Assembly (NCBI RefSeq): GCF_014836555.1
Contig: NZ_JACSQQ010000014.1
Span: 38,830 to 77,835 of the forward strand
DNA from: Oerskovia rustica
Lineage (GTDB): Bacteria; Actinomycetota; Actinomycetes; Actinomycetales; Cellulomonadaceae
Direction: 5' to 3'
DNA length: 39,006 nucleotides
The notes beneath the pieces were generated by a model. The model was not told the DNA's origin, searched no databases, and saw nothing but the letters and a program-made list of their open reading frames with translations. How positions within the stretch are numbered: position 1 is the stretch's first letter; every line of letters starts with the position of its first letter. The position numbers and the translations under genes were made by a program. Of the stretch, positions 24,868 through 33,238 are shown piece after piece.

Positions 24868-26002
24868 CCAGGTCGTCGAGCCGCCTGATCGGGTCCCAGG
24901 CACCGTCCTCGCTGTTGGACACGACCGCGATCGTCACGCCGGGCTCGCCGCCCTGCCCGGGGTAGTGCTTCACGATCGCGCTCGACCCCGTGTTGATCCC
25001 GTCCTTGGACAGCGACCGGACGCTCCCGTCCTCGGTGACCTCGATCTCGAGGCCGAACGCGAAGTGCACCGCCGCCGCCCTGCCCGGCGCGGCGTCCGGG
25101 ATCTCGTGGTGCAGCGCCTGCGGGCTCAGGAACGCGTCCGTGAGATCGGGCGGCAGGAGCTCGCCCGCCCGGACGGCGTCGAGGAAGCGGACCAGGTCGG
25201 CCGCCGTGACGTGCGCGCCGCCGTCGGGCGAGCCGATGGGCGGGTAGCTGTAGATGTTCTGCCGCCACCCCACGACCGGTGCGGCGCCGTCGTCGACGGG
25301 AGCTGCGCCGTCGGGCGCGTCGCCGTCGGGCGCGGCCGCGCGGACGGGCTCCCAGCCCTCCGCGACGTCCGGGACCGCCTCACGCATGTCGAAGAAGCCC
25401 GACGACGCCATGCCCGCGCGCGCGAACACGTGCTCGCGGACGTAGTCGCGGTAGGTGAGGCCAGTGGCACGCTCCAGCGCCAGGCCGGCCAGGACGTATC
25501 CCACGTTGCAGTACCGGCAGCCCTCGCCCACGGGGAACGTCGGGGTCTTGTGGACGAACTGGGGCAGGAAGTCCGCGGTCTGCACGACCGAGTAGCTCGG
25601 CTTGTCGACCCACAGCGCCTCGTAGGACTCGCCGGCCTCCTCGTCGGCGTCGTCCGCGATGCCCGAGGTGTGCGACAGCAGGTGGCGCAGCGTCGCCTGC
25701 CGAGGGATCTGCGTCCCGTCGAGGTCGACGTAGTCGTGGATCGAGGCGTCCAGGTCGAGGGTCCCGGCCGCGACCTGCTGGAGGACCGCGACCGACGTGA
25801 AGAGCTTGGTCACGGACGCGACGTCGAAGCGCGTCGAGACCTTGACGGGCACGCCCCAGCGCCGCGAGGCCAGGCCGTAGGCGTGCTCGAACAGCGTCTC
25901 GCCGTCCCGCGAGACGAGCACGACCCCCGAGAACTCGTCCCCTGCGGCAGCCTGCCGGAGGTGGTCGTCGAACGCGGCGAAGGATCCCGTCATGAGGCTC
26001 AT
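24854..26002 (-). CDS. Beta-lactamase-like serine hydrolase (class C/esterase family)
   Basis: A 382-aa penicilloyl-serine transferase-fold protein. The SxxK motif is SVTK (in [12 protein letters not shown]), the second motif is YCN ([13 protein letters not shown]), and the third (KTG/HxG) position is probably [16 protein letters not shown] is typical of the esterase/beta-lactamase class C group. There is no signal peptide, so an esterase or peptidase acting inside the cell is more likely than a secreted beta-lactamase. A Pro/Ala/Asp-rich low-complexity insertion lies at about 225-245. The ATG at 26002 was chosen; an ATG nine bases later is an alternative. Divergent from the acetyltransferase with a 66-bp shared gap. 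Confidence 0.85.
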   Translation of the reverse strand: MSLMTGSFAAFDDHLRQAAAGDEFSGVVLVSRDGETLFEHAYGLASRRWGVPVKVSTRFDVASVTKLFTSVAVLQQVAAGTLDLDASIHDYVDLDGTQIPRQATLRHLLSHTSGIADDADEEAGESYEALWVDKPSYSVVQTADFLPQFVHKTPTFPVGEGCRYCNVGYVLAGLALERATGLTYRDYVREHVFARAGMASSGFFDMREAVPDVAEGWEPVRAAAPDGDAPDGAAPVDDGAAPVVGWRQNIYSYPPIGSPDGGAHVTAADLVRFLDAVRAGELLPPDLTDAFLSPQALHHEIPDAAPGRAAAVHFAFGLEIEVTEDGSVRSLSKDGINTGSSAIVKHYPGQGGEPGVTIAVVSNSEDGAWDPIRRLDDLVTGA

Positions 26003-26068
26003 GCCTTCGACCGTAGGCCTGGTGGGACGTGCCGGGCCAGGACTTTGTGGGAGTGGCAGGATCGAAGG

Positions 26069-26653
26069 ATGGACCTCGAGGACTTTCTGGACCACGTGCA
26101 CCGCGGCGACCTCATCGAGGGCGGGTCCGCACTGCACGAGTTCATGCACGGCGCGGCCCAGGAGGCGCTGCGGTGCGTCGCCGATCTCAACTCCGGCTAC
26201 CGCACGCCGGACGAGGTGCGCGGTCTGCTGTCCCGGTTGACGGGGGTCGTCGTGGACGAGTCGGTCACGGTCTTCCCGCCGTTCTACTGCGAGTTCGGCA
26301 AGAACCTGACCCTGGGCAAGGACGTCTTCATCAACAGCGGCTGCCGCTTCCAGGACACCGGTGGCATCACGATCGGGGACGGGACCCTCATCGGGCACGG
26401 GAGCACCCTGACGACCCTGAACCACGCCGTCGACCCCTCCCGCCGAGCGGACATGATCCCGGCACCGATCAGGATCGGACGCAAGGTCTGGCTGGGGGCA
26501 TCGGTCACGGTGGTCCCGGGCGTGACCATCGGCGACGGTGCGATCGTGGGTGCCGGAGCGGTCGTGACCAAGGATGTCCCGGCCGACACGATCGTCGCCG
26601 GGGTGCCTGCGAAGGTCCTGCGCGCCACCGGTTTCGACGCGTCGCTCGGCTGA
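26069..26653 (+). CDS. Hexapeptide-repeat sugar O-acetyltransferase (maltose/galactoside type)
   Basis: A 194-aa left-handed beta-helix acetyltransferase using acetyl-CoA. Seen: [33 protein letters not shown], the catalytic His in TLNHAVDP, and [49 protein letters not shown], the family's closing signature. The N-terminal 60 residues fit the Mac domain of maltose O-acetyltransferases, but weakly. AAGG precedes the ATG closely. Natural substrate unknown. Confidence 0.9.
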   Translation: MDLEDFLDHVHRGDLIEGGSALHEFMHGAAQEALRCVADLNSGYRTPDEVRGLLSRLTGVVVDESVTVFPPFYCEFGKNLTLGKDVFINSGCRFQDTGGITIGDGTLIGHGSTLTTLNHAVDPSRRADMIPAPIRIGRKVWLGASVTVVPGVTIGDGAIVGAGAVVTKDVPADTIVAGVPAKVLRATGFDASLG

Positions 26654-26812
26654 CGTCCCGGCGCCGCCCTAGGGTGGGCTGTGCACCCACGACCCGTCGC
26701 TGCCTGGGCTTCGCTGCCGTCGGACCGGTCCCGTAGGCCGGGCCTCTCCGCACCTGCGGGCGTCCCGACGCCCACCGAATCGCTGGGCCGCGCTGCCCGA
26801 AGGAGAACCACC

Positions 26813-27823
26813 GTGCCCCGTCCTCGTCTCGGCGTGATCGTGCCGCGCGACCTGCCCATCACCGATCTGCTGCCGTTCGTGTCGCGCGCCGAGGAGATCG
26901 GCCTCGACGAGGTCTGGGTCGTCGAGGACTGCTTCTTCCGGGGCGGGATCGCGCAGGCCGCGACGATCCTCGCGCGCACGGAGTCGATCCGCGTGGGCAT
27001 CGGGATCCTGCCGGCAGCGGTGCGCAGCCCCGCCATGACGGCTCTCGAGGCCGGGACGCTCGCCGAGCTCCACCCGGGGCGGCTGCTGCTGGGGATCGGG
27101 CACGGGATGCCCGCGTGGATGCGGCAGATCGGGGTGTGGCCGGCCAGCCCCCTGACGCTGCTGGAAGAGACGACGAGCGCGGTCCGTTCGCTGCTGCGCG
27201 GCGAGCGGCTCAGCACCGACGGGCGCTACGTACAACTCGATGACGTTGCGTTGTACAGTCCGCCGGCTGTCGCACCGCCCGTCCTGAACGGGGTGCGCGG
27301 GCCCAGGTCCCTGGAGGTCTCGGGCCGCGTCGCCGACGGCACGATCCTCGACATGCCCGTGACCCCCGAGTACCTGGGCGTCGTCCGCGCGGCCGTCGAG
27401 CGCGGCCGCGCCGCGGCCGGACCGAGCGCCCCGCCCGAGCACACGCTCGTCGCGTTCACCCTCGCCGTGGTGCACGACGACGTCGCGACGGCCCGCGAGA
27501 TCGTCCGGCCCGCACTGGCCACGTTCGGCGCCGCGGACTGGACCGCGCAGATCGACCCGCTGCCGTTCGCGGCCGAGTTCCGGGCGCTGCTGGACTCGAC
27601 GCCGACGCCGCAGGAGCTCTCCCGGGCCCTGCCCGACGAGTGGGTCGACCAGCTCGCGATCGTCGGGCCGCCCGACGTCGTCCGCGCCCGGCTCGCCGCG
27701 CTCGAGGCGAACGGGGTCACCAGCGTCGTCGTCGTGCCGACGAGCCCAGACCCCGAGCGGCCGGACGACCCGTTCGCGGCGCTCGACGCGCTCGCACGGG
27801 TCGTCGCGCCCGCCGCGAAGTGA
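26813..27823 (+). CDS. LLM-class flavin-dependent oxidoreductase (luciferase-like)
   Basis: A 336-aa TIM-barrel flavin enzyme of the luciferase-like monooxygenase family, many actinobacterial members of which use F420. Seen: LGVIVPRDLPITDLLPFVSRAEEIGLDEVWVVED, RVGIGILPAAVRSPAMTALEAGTLAELHPGRLLLGIGHG, PPVLNGVRGPRSLEVSGRVADGTIL. AAGGAG 7 nt before the GTG fixes the start; an earlier GTG at 26681 would add 44 low-complexity residues. A TAGGGT element at 26670-26675 may be its -10. Flavin versus F420 cannot be told from sequence by eye. Confidence 0.9.
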   Translation: MPRPRLGVIVPRDLPITDLLPFVSRAEEIGLDEVWVVEDCFFRGGIAQAATILARTESIRVGIGILPAAVRSPAMTALEAGTLAELHPGRLLLGIGHGMPAWMRQIGVWPASPLTLLEETTSAVRSLLRGERLSTDGRYVQLDDVALYSPPAVAPPVLNGVRGPRSLEVSGRVADGTILDMPVTPEYLGVVRAAVERGRAAAGPSAPPEHTLVAFTLAVVHDDVATAREIVRPALATFGAADWTAQIDPLPFAAEFRALLDSTPTPQELSRALPDEWVDQLAIVGPPDVVRARLAALEANGVTSVVVVPTSPDPERPDDPFAALDALARVVAPAAK

Positions 27824-27876
27824 GCCGACGCCCCGATCCGCGCGAACGAGGGCTGCAGACTTCTCGGCGGAAGCGG

Positions 27877-28251
27877 TCAGTGGACGAGCTCTCGCCAGTT
27901 CTCGGGGACCCGCTGGGCGGGACCGGGCGTCGTCTGGTCCTCGGGGTGCGCGATCGGCGGGGCGAGGTCCGGCCCCTCGAACGACTGCTCCGAGACGTAG
28001 TCCCAGTACCAGTCCTCGCCGGGCTCGTACGTGCGCATGAGCCGGTGCCCGGTCTCCCGGTAGTGTGCCGTGGCGTGCTGCGAGGGCGACGTGTCGCAGC
28101 AGCCCACGTGCCCGCACCGCGCGCACCGTCGCAGGTGCACCCACCAGCCGTCGGAGGACTCGCACTCGGCGCAGCCGGGACCGCTCGGCGGCACCGTCAG
28201 GTCGAGGGACTCCTCGAGGCCGGGGGTGCCGCCGTCGTCGGCCGCCGTCAA
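27877..28251 (-). CDS. UBP-type zinc finger protein (bacterial)
   Basis: A 124-aa protein with a ZnF_UBP domain at about 25-95: CAEC, CARCGHVGCCD, then HATAHYRETGH, giving the Cys/His set that binds zinc. In eukaryotes this domain binds the ubiquitin C-terminus; in bacteria without ubiquitin its role is unknown. The C-terminal tail is acidic with conserved-looking WYWDYVSEQSF. The start appears to be a rare TTG at 28251 that overlaps the upstream stop (TTGA), so it is coupled to the conserved unknown gene. It converges on the LLM oxidoreductase with a 53-bp gap. Confidence 0.85.
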   Translation of the reverse strand: MTAADDGGTPGLEESLDLTVPPSGPGCAECESSDGWWVHLRRCARCGHVGCCDTSPSQHATAHYRETGHRLMRTYEPGEDWYWDYVSEQSFEGPDLAPPIAHPEDQTTPGPAQRVPENWRELVH

Positions 28252-28937
28252 ACCTGTGCCCCGACGCTCCGGACGACCGGCTCCCAGTCGCTGGGCTCGA
28301 GCGGCTCGGCGGGCTCGGCCGCTGCCCAGCCCCGTGCCGCCTCGATCGTCGACGAGAGCAGCTCGTAGAGCGCGTCGTCGGCGTCGCGGGAGCCCGCCTC
28401 CGAGATGCCCTGCACCGCGGCCGCGACGATGCTCGGCGCGGCGTCGCGCGCGAACCGTGCGGGACGCAGCCTGGAGCCCTTGCAGAACGACTCGGCCCAG
28501 GCCGCCGTGCGGGGCACCATGTTCAGGGCGTCCTGCGACGCCTGCGTCCGGGTGCCGGGCTCACGGCCCTCGAGCTGGTCGAGCATGCGCTCGCCCGCGA
28601 TGATCGCGACCGCGAGGACGTCCTGCCGGTCGCTCGGCGAGACGGGCAGCGCCGTCTGCGCCGCGCGCAGCGAGATCCACACGCTCCACCGCGGGTCGTC
28701 GGACCGCAGCCCGATCACGGACGGGATGAGGATCGCCAGGCGTGGCCTGGCCGCATCGCTCGTGAGGTCGTTGACCGCTCGCGCGAGCATCGCGACCAGC
28801 GGGTGCGTGCACTGGGGGTGGTCGCTCCAGCGCTCGCCGGCCAGGTACGACGCGAGCTCCATGAAGCACGCGCCCTTCTTCGGGTTGCGGTGCTTGCCGC
28901 GTCCTAGCATGGGTAGCACGTCGTACGTCGATGTCAC
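28248..28937 (-). CDS. Conserved actinobacterial protein of unknown function
   Basis: A 229-aa, mostly helical soluble protein. I recognise no domain. The N-terminus carries a dense block KHRNPKKGACFMELASYL (about 15-32), then SDHPQCTHPLVAMLARAVND with Cys and His residues that could bind metal. No signal peptide or membrane helix. The GTG at 28937 has GGAGG 8 nt upstream. It is followed by the UBP zinc finger gene with a 4-nt overlap, which suggests the two proteins act together. A hairpin and candidate promoter (TTGCCA, 17 nt, CAGACT on the minus strand, 28972-29000) lie upstream. Confidence 0.8.
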   Translation of the reverse strand: MTSTYDVLPMLGRGKHRNPKKGACFMELASYLAGERWSDHPQCTHPLVAMLARAVNDLTSDAARPRLAILIPSVIGLRSDDPRWSVWISLRAAQTALPVSPSDRQDVLAVAIIAGERMLDQLEGREPGTRTQASQDALNMVPRTAAWAESFCKGSRLRPARFARDAAPSIVAAAVQGISEAGSRDADDALYELLSSTIEAARGWAAAEPAEPLEPSDWEPVVRSVGAQV

Positions 28938-28986
28938 GAGGGCACCTCCATCAAGGGGTCCGGTCCATTCCAGTCTGCGACCGGCG

Positions 28987-29004
28987 CCCGTTGTTGGCAA
29001 CGGG
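28987..29004 (-). terminator. 7-bp hairpin after the SGNH gene, overlapping a candidate -35
   Basis: CCCGTTG and CAACGGG flank TTGG, just past the SGNH hydrolase stop. It could end that transcript. It also overlaps a possible -35 (TTGCCA) for the next gene, so an operator role is possible. Confidence 0.45.
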
Positions 29005-29011
29005 TGGGAAG

Positions 29012-29662
29012 CTACCCGCCCGCCAGGCCGGGCCGGCGTGGTGGCGGCACGTCGCGGAAGCGCTGGTCGAGCCACGCGAGGAACGGCCCGACGACGATCC
29101 CCGCCAGCACCTCGTAGCCCGCCGCGCCGGGGTGGTACCCGTCGCCGTCCCGCACCTCGCGTCGCCAGACCTCGCTCTGCACGGTGCCCGAGAACGTGTC
29201 GACGAACGGGGCGCCCCGTCGCCCCGCAGCCTCCCGCAGCGCCTCGCTCGTGCTGAGCAGGCGCTGGTTCTGCGCGTCGTCGCCGACCGCCGGCGGACCG
29301 ACGAGCAGGACCTCCGCCGCGCCGGCCGCCTGGTACGACCGGTCGAGAGCCTCCACGGTCGCGGCGGACGTCACCCGCACCCGCCCGTTCACCAGGACGG
29401 TGTCGTTGACCCCGAACGACAGGACCACGCCGGAGCAGGCCCCGGACGGCAGCCGAGGCGCCACCTCGCGCGCGAGCCGGTCTCCGACGTCCTGCGACGT
29501 GTCGCCCCGGACACCCAGGTTGTAGGCCGTGAGGCGATGCCCGCGGGCGATCGCGACCGCCGTGACGCGACCGACCCACCCCAGGGCTGTCGGGTCACCG
29601 GTCCCCGCGACGAACGAGTCCCCCACGAAGCACGTCCGGACGTCCGGTCCTGGCATCGACAT
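29012..29662 (-). CDS. SGNH/GDSL-type esterase or lipase
   Basis: A 216-aa SGNH hydrolase. Block I is FVGDSFVAGTG (Ser nucleophile), block II has NLGVRGDTS (Gly), block III is FGVNDT (Asn), and block V is DGYHPGAAGY (Asp-x-x-His). No signal peptide, so it is cytoplasmic and possibly a de-acylase of metabolites. The ATG at 29662 is used; a second ATG lies two codons in. Substrate unknown. Confidence 0.9.
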   Translation of the reverse strand: MSMPGPDVRTCFVGDSFVAGTGDPTALGWVGRVTAVAIARGHRLTAYNLGVRGDTSQDVGDRLAREVAPRLPSGACSGVVLSFGVNDTVLVNGRVRVTSAATVEALDRSYQAAGAAEVLLVGPPAVGDDAQNQRLLSTSEALREAAGRRGAPFVDTFSGTVQSEVWRREVRDGDGYHPGAAGYEVLAGIVVGPFLAWLDQRFRDVPPPRRPGLAGG

Positions 29663-29761
29663 GACGCCGATCGTAGGGCGGCCCGGGCCGCGCGGAGGGC
29701 CCCGTCCATCGCGTCTCCCGGGTCGCCGTCGCGCTGCGACCTCACCCCTAAGGCACCTCAG

Positions 29762-29800
29762 ACCACCTCAGGCGAGATACGCCGTCGAGCCTGAGGTGGT
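29762..29800. promoter_or_regulatory. Perfect 12-bp inverted repeat with adjacent direct repeat
   Basis: ACCACCTCAGGC (29762-29773) and GCCTGAGGTGGT (29789-29800) flank a 15-nt centre. CACCTCAG also occurs just before (29754-29761), making a 10-bp-spaced direct repeat with the left arm. It lies between the divergent SGNH hydrolase and small-ORF/LAL genes, so a regulator site for one or both is likely. The LAL regulator itself is a candidate binder. Confidence 0.55.
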
Positions 29801-29911
29801 AGCGGCCCAGAACCTACCCGCTCGACCGATGCACGACGCGCCCACTCAGCACGAGAGTGAGGATCACAGCGGGCACCAGGTTCGCTGCCGACGAGCAGGA
29901 CGGGAACGACC

Positions 29912-30082
29912 ATGAACGAGATGTACGTGATGGGCTTCGAGACCGAGGTGGCGTACCGCCAGCAGCAGGTCCGCGCGGACTACGACCACCAGGAGAACGT
30001 GCTGATGCACTGGCTCCGCAGCCACCGCCCGGGGCACCGGACGCACAGAACCCACGTGAGCGCCACCGGTCAGAGCGGATGA
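29912..30082 (+). CDS. Small 56-aa protein upstream of the LAL regulator
   Basis: A short ORF with strong coding bias: of 56 sense codons nearly all end in G or C, from ATG AAC GAG ATG TAC to the TGA at 30080-30082. The product starts MNEMYVMGFETEVAYRQQQ and has a charged, helical middle and a His/Arg-rich tail (HRPGHRTHRTH). No membrane helix or known domain. The ribosome site is weak (GGGAACGACC before the ATG). It lies 160 bp before the LAL regulator on the same strand. A regulatory peptide or small accessory protein is possible; function unknown. Confidence 0.6.
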   Translation: MNEMYVMGFETEVAYRQQQVRADYDHQENVLMHWLRSHRPGHRTHRTHVSATGQSG

Positions 30083-30087
30083 CGGAG

Positions 30088-30170
30088 CCCTCTTCCGGTC
30101 GGGTGGGCCGAGGTCGACCATCGCCCTCGGCACCGCCAGGAACCCGGCTGCCGGCCGGACCGGAAGAGGG
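30088..30170 (+). promoter_or_regulatory. 13-bp inverted repeat with 57-nt loop between small ORF and LAL regulator
   Basis: CCCTCTTCCGGTC (30088-30100) and GACCGGAAGAGGG (30158-30170) are perfectly complementary. The left arm begins 6 nt after the small-ORF stop and the right arm ends 73 nt before the LAL start. In RNA it would form a long-range stem that could limit read-through; in DNA it could be a pair of regulator sites. Confidence 0.5.
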
Positions 30171-30243
30171 GTTCGTCACACCGGGCGGCGAGTATCAGGA
30201 AACATCGTGGCAGGCGTCACAGGCCGCTGCGAGGATGGGCAGT

Positions 30244-33210
30244 ATGCCGCGCCCCTCCCAGGCCCACTTCGTCGCACGACAGCACCAGCTCGACGTGATC
30301 GCCGCAGCGGTGGGCCGCGCTGCCGCCGGGGACCCCGGTGCGATCCTCCTCGGCGCCGACGCCGGGGTCGGCAAGTCGCGCCTCCTGGTCCGTGCCGCGG
30401 AGCTCGCCCGGGGCACCGGGGCCACCGTCGTCGTGAGCCACTGCGTCGACCTCGGCGACGTCGGCCTGCCCTACCTGCCGTTCACCGAGGCGCTGTCCGA
30501 GCTCCGGTCGAGCCACGAGGTCGTCGACAAGACCATCGACGCCCGGCCCGCGCTGGGTCGCCTCCTCGACGCGGGCCCCTCGTCCCTCGACGGCAACGGC
30601 GAGGACCAGGCAGGTCGCCTCCAGCTCTTCGAGAGCATCACCGCCGCGCTCACGGCCCCCGGGCGCCCCGGGGCCCCGCTCGTCCTCGTCATCGAGGACC
30701 TGCACTGGGCCGACCCGTCCACTCGCGACGTCCTGCGCTTCCTCCTCGCGCGCCTGCGCGCCGATCACCTGCTCGTCATCGCGAGCTACCGCACGGACGA
30801 CCTCCACCGCCGCCACCCGCTGCGTCCCGTGCTCGCCGAGCTGCGTCGCCACCCGCGCGTCGACCACCTGGCCCTCGACCCGTTCACGCCGGGCGAGCTC
30901 AAGCAGTTCACGACCGCCGTCGCGGGCCGGTCCCTGCCCAAGAACGACTTCGAGCGCGTCATGAAGCGCTCGGAGGGCAACGCGTACTTCGCCGAGGAGC
31001 TCGTCGAGGCCGGCCCCCAGGCCGACGCCCTCCCGTGGTCCCTCGCGGACGTCCTGCACGCACGCCTCGAACAGCTCGAGCCCGACGTGCAGCAGCTCGC
31101 GCGCATCGCCTCGCTCGCGGGACGCGTCGTCGCCGAGCCGCTGCTGCGTGCCGTCGTCGGCCAGGACCTGGGCGTGTTCTCGCTCGGCGGGCTGCGCTCC
31201 CCCGGCTCGCCCCCGACCCGGGGCGCGCTCGACCAGGCGTTCGACGCGACGCTGCGCGAGGCCGTGGCCCACCACGTGCTGACGGTCGACGGCGGCAGGA
31301 TCGCGTTCCGGCACGCCCTGCTCGCCGAGGCCATCTCGGCCGACCTCCTGCCCGGCGAGCAGGTCGCGCTGCACCGCGCGTACCTGGCCGCCCTCACCGA
31401 GGACCCGTCGCTCGGCTCGCCCGCGCAGCGGGCCCACCACGCGCTGTCGGCGCACGAGACGACGACGGCGCTCGTCGCGTCCCGCGAGGCCGCGCGCCGT
31501 GCGGGGCGGGTCCTCGCGCCCGCCGAGGAGCTGCGGCACCTGGAGCAGGTCCTGCGCCTGTGGGACGTGGTGCCCGACGCCGCGGACCTGCTCGGCGAGG
31601 ACCGGGTCGACGTGGCCGTCGCGGCGGCGTCCGCGGCGAGCCGCGCGGGCGAGCCGGACCGGGCGGTCGCGATCGCGCGCAAGGTCGTCGAGATGACCGC
31701 GGAGAACCCGCTGCGGCAGGCGTCGCTGCGGCACGTGCTGTCCCTGCACCTGCTCGGGATCGAGCACGTCGAGGAGGTCATCGAGCACACGGCTGCGGCC
31801 CTCGCGGTGCTGCCCACCGAGCCCCCGTCGAAGGATCGCGCCTGGACCCTCGCGACGCGGGCCCGCGCCGCGATGAACCTCGACCGTGCCGACATGGACG
31901 TCGTCGCGCAGGAGACCGCGGAGGAGGCGATCGCGGTGGCCCGCGCGATCGACGCCCCCGACGTCGAGGCCGACGCCCTCACGACGCTCGCGGTGCTCGA
32001 GGTCGACGACGCGGACCGCGCCGCCCAGCTCCTCGCGAACGCGCGCGAGCGCGCCCAGGCCGCGGGCGACCTCCTCACCGAGATGCGCTGCTGGTACAAC
32101 ATCGCGGCCAACCGCTACTACTCGGGGGACCTCGGGCAGGCCCTCGTCGAGGCGCACACGGGGCTCGAGCACGCCGTCGCGGCCGGGCTCGGCTGGAACG
32201 GGTACGGCGTCGAGCTCCGACTCTTCGGCGAGCTCGTCCGGTACGCCACGGGCGACCTCCGCCCGCCGCCCACGTCCCCCGACCCCATGCCGCCGAGCGC
32301 GGTCGCCGCTCTCTCGGCCGCCCAGCTCTACGCGGCCGTCGCGCGCGGCGACGAGGGCGTGATCGAGCGTGCCCGCGCGCTGCGTCCCGAGTGGCGGCGC
32401 GACGGGCAGATCGCGCTCATCGCGGGCGGATGCATGATCGACGCGCTCGTCTGGACGGGCCAGCGCGAGGAGGCCCTGTCGCTCGCGCAGGAGCTGATCG
32501 TCTACCTGGGCCGCACGTGGAGCGACTACTTCCTGGGCCGGATCTGGATCTCGGCGCTCGCCCTGACGGCGCTCGCCGACGCGACCGAGGAGCGCCGCCT
32601 CGTGGGTGCCCCCGTGGACGACCTGGTCGCGCAGGGAGGCGCCCTCCTCACCGAGGCGGAGACCACGGCCCAGCGGGGGCGGCCGCGCGGCGGCCGGCTC
32701 GGGCCCGAGGGCATCGCGTGGCTCGTGCGGGCCCGCGCCGAGCACAGCCGCCTCACGGGGACGAACGACCCGGTCCTCTGGCAGGAGGCCACAGCCGCGT
32801 TCGACTACGGCTACCGCTACGAGGTCGCCCGGTCCCGCTGGCGCTGGGCCCAGTCGCTGCTGGGCGTCGGGGACCGCGAGGGCGCCGCCGCCCAGGCGGG
32901 CGAGGCCCTCGAGGAGGCCGACGACATGGGCGCAGCGCCGCTCGCGAGCGCGTTGCGGGACCTCGCACGACGCGGGCGCCTGGACCTGCCGGGCCTGCGC
33001 CGCGGCGCCACGACCGTGCTGACGGACCGTGAGGCGGAGGTCCTGCTGCTCGTCGCGCAGGGCCTGACCAACCGGCAGATCGGCGAGCGCCTGTTCATCA
33101 GCGGGAAGACCGTGAGCGTCCACGTCTCGAACGTCCTGGCCAAGCTGGGCGCCTCGGGCCGCACGGAGGCCGTGTCGATCGCGCACCACCGAGGGCTGAT
33201 CGAGGTCTGA
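30244..33210 (+). CDS. LAL-family LuxR transcriptional regulator (ATPase + HTH)
   Basis: A 988-aa large ATP-binding LuxR regulator. The N-terminal STAND-type ATPase has Walker A GADAGVGKS (37-45) and Walker B LVLVIEDLHWADP (about 146-158). A long helical, TPR-like middle (about 400-900) probably senses ligand or partner. The C-terminal LuxR HTH spans about 924-988 (LTDREAEVLLLVAQGLTNRQIGERLFISGKTVSVHVSNVLAKLG). LAL proteins act as pathway activators. I chose the ATG at 30244 because GAGG lies 9 nt upstream; the ATG at 30235 is the alternative. Targets are unknown; the repeats at 29762-29800 and 30088-30170 are candidates. Confidence 0.92.
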   Translation: MPRPSQAHFVARQHQLDVIAAAVGRAAAGDPGAILLGADAGVGKSRLLVRAAELARGTGATVVVSHCVDLGDVGLPYLPFTEALSELRSSHEVVDKTIDARPALGRLLDAGPSSLDGNGEDQAGRLQLFESITAALTAPGRPGAPLVLVIEDLHWADPSTRDVLRFLLARLRADHLLVIASYRTDDLHRRHPLRPVLAELRRHPRVDHLALDPFTPGELKQFTTAVAGRSLPKNDFERVMKRSEGNAYFAEELVEAGPQADALPWSLADVLHARLEQLEPDVQQLARIASLAGRVVAEPLLRAVVGQDLGVFSLGGLRSPGSPPTRGALDQAFDATLREAVAHHVLTVDGGRIAFRHALLAEAISADLLPGEQVALHRAYLAALTEDPSLGSPAQRAHHALSAHETTTALVASREAARRAGRVLAPAEELRHLEQVLRLWDVVPDAADLLGEDRVDVAVAAASAASRAGEPDRAVAIARKVVEMTAENPLRQASLRHVLSLHLLGIEHVEEVIEHTAAALAVLPTEPPSKDRAWTLATRARAAMNLDRADMDVVAQETAEEAIAVARAIDAPDVEADALTTLAVLEVDDADRAAQLLANARERAQAAGDLLTEMRCWYNIAANRYYSGDLGQALVEAHTGLEHAVAAGLGWNGYGVELRLFGELVRYATGDLRPPPTSPDPMPPSAVAALSAAQLYAAVARGDEGVIERARALRPEWRRDGQIALIAGGCMIDALVWTGQREEALSLAQELIVYLGRTWSDYFLGRIWISALALTALADATEERRLVGAPVDDLVAQGGALLTEAETTAQRGRPRGGRLGPEGIAWLVRARAEHSRLTGTNDPVLWQEATAAFDYGYRYEVARSRWRWAQSLLGVGDREGAAAQAGEALEEADDMGAAPLASALRDLARRGRLDLPGLRRGATTVLTDREAEVLLLVAQGLTNRQIGERLFISGKTVSVHVSNVLAKLGASGRTEAVSIAHHRGLIEV

Positions 33211-33238
33211 CGGCCGCGCGTGTGGTTCGCTGGTCGCC

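Noticed and set aside
26681-26812. N-terminal extension of the LLM oxidoreductase from GTG 26681
   Set aside because: The extra 44 residues are low-complexity and a strong AAGGAG lies before 26813.
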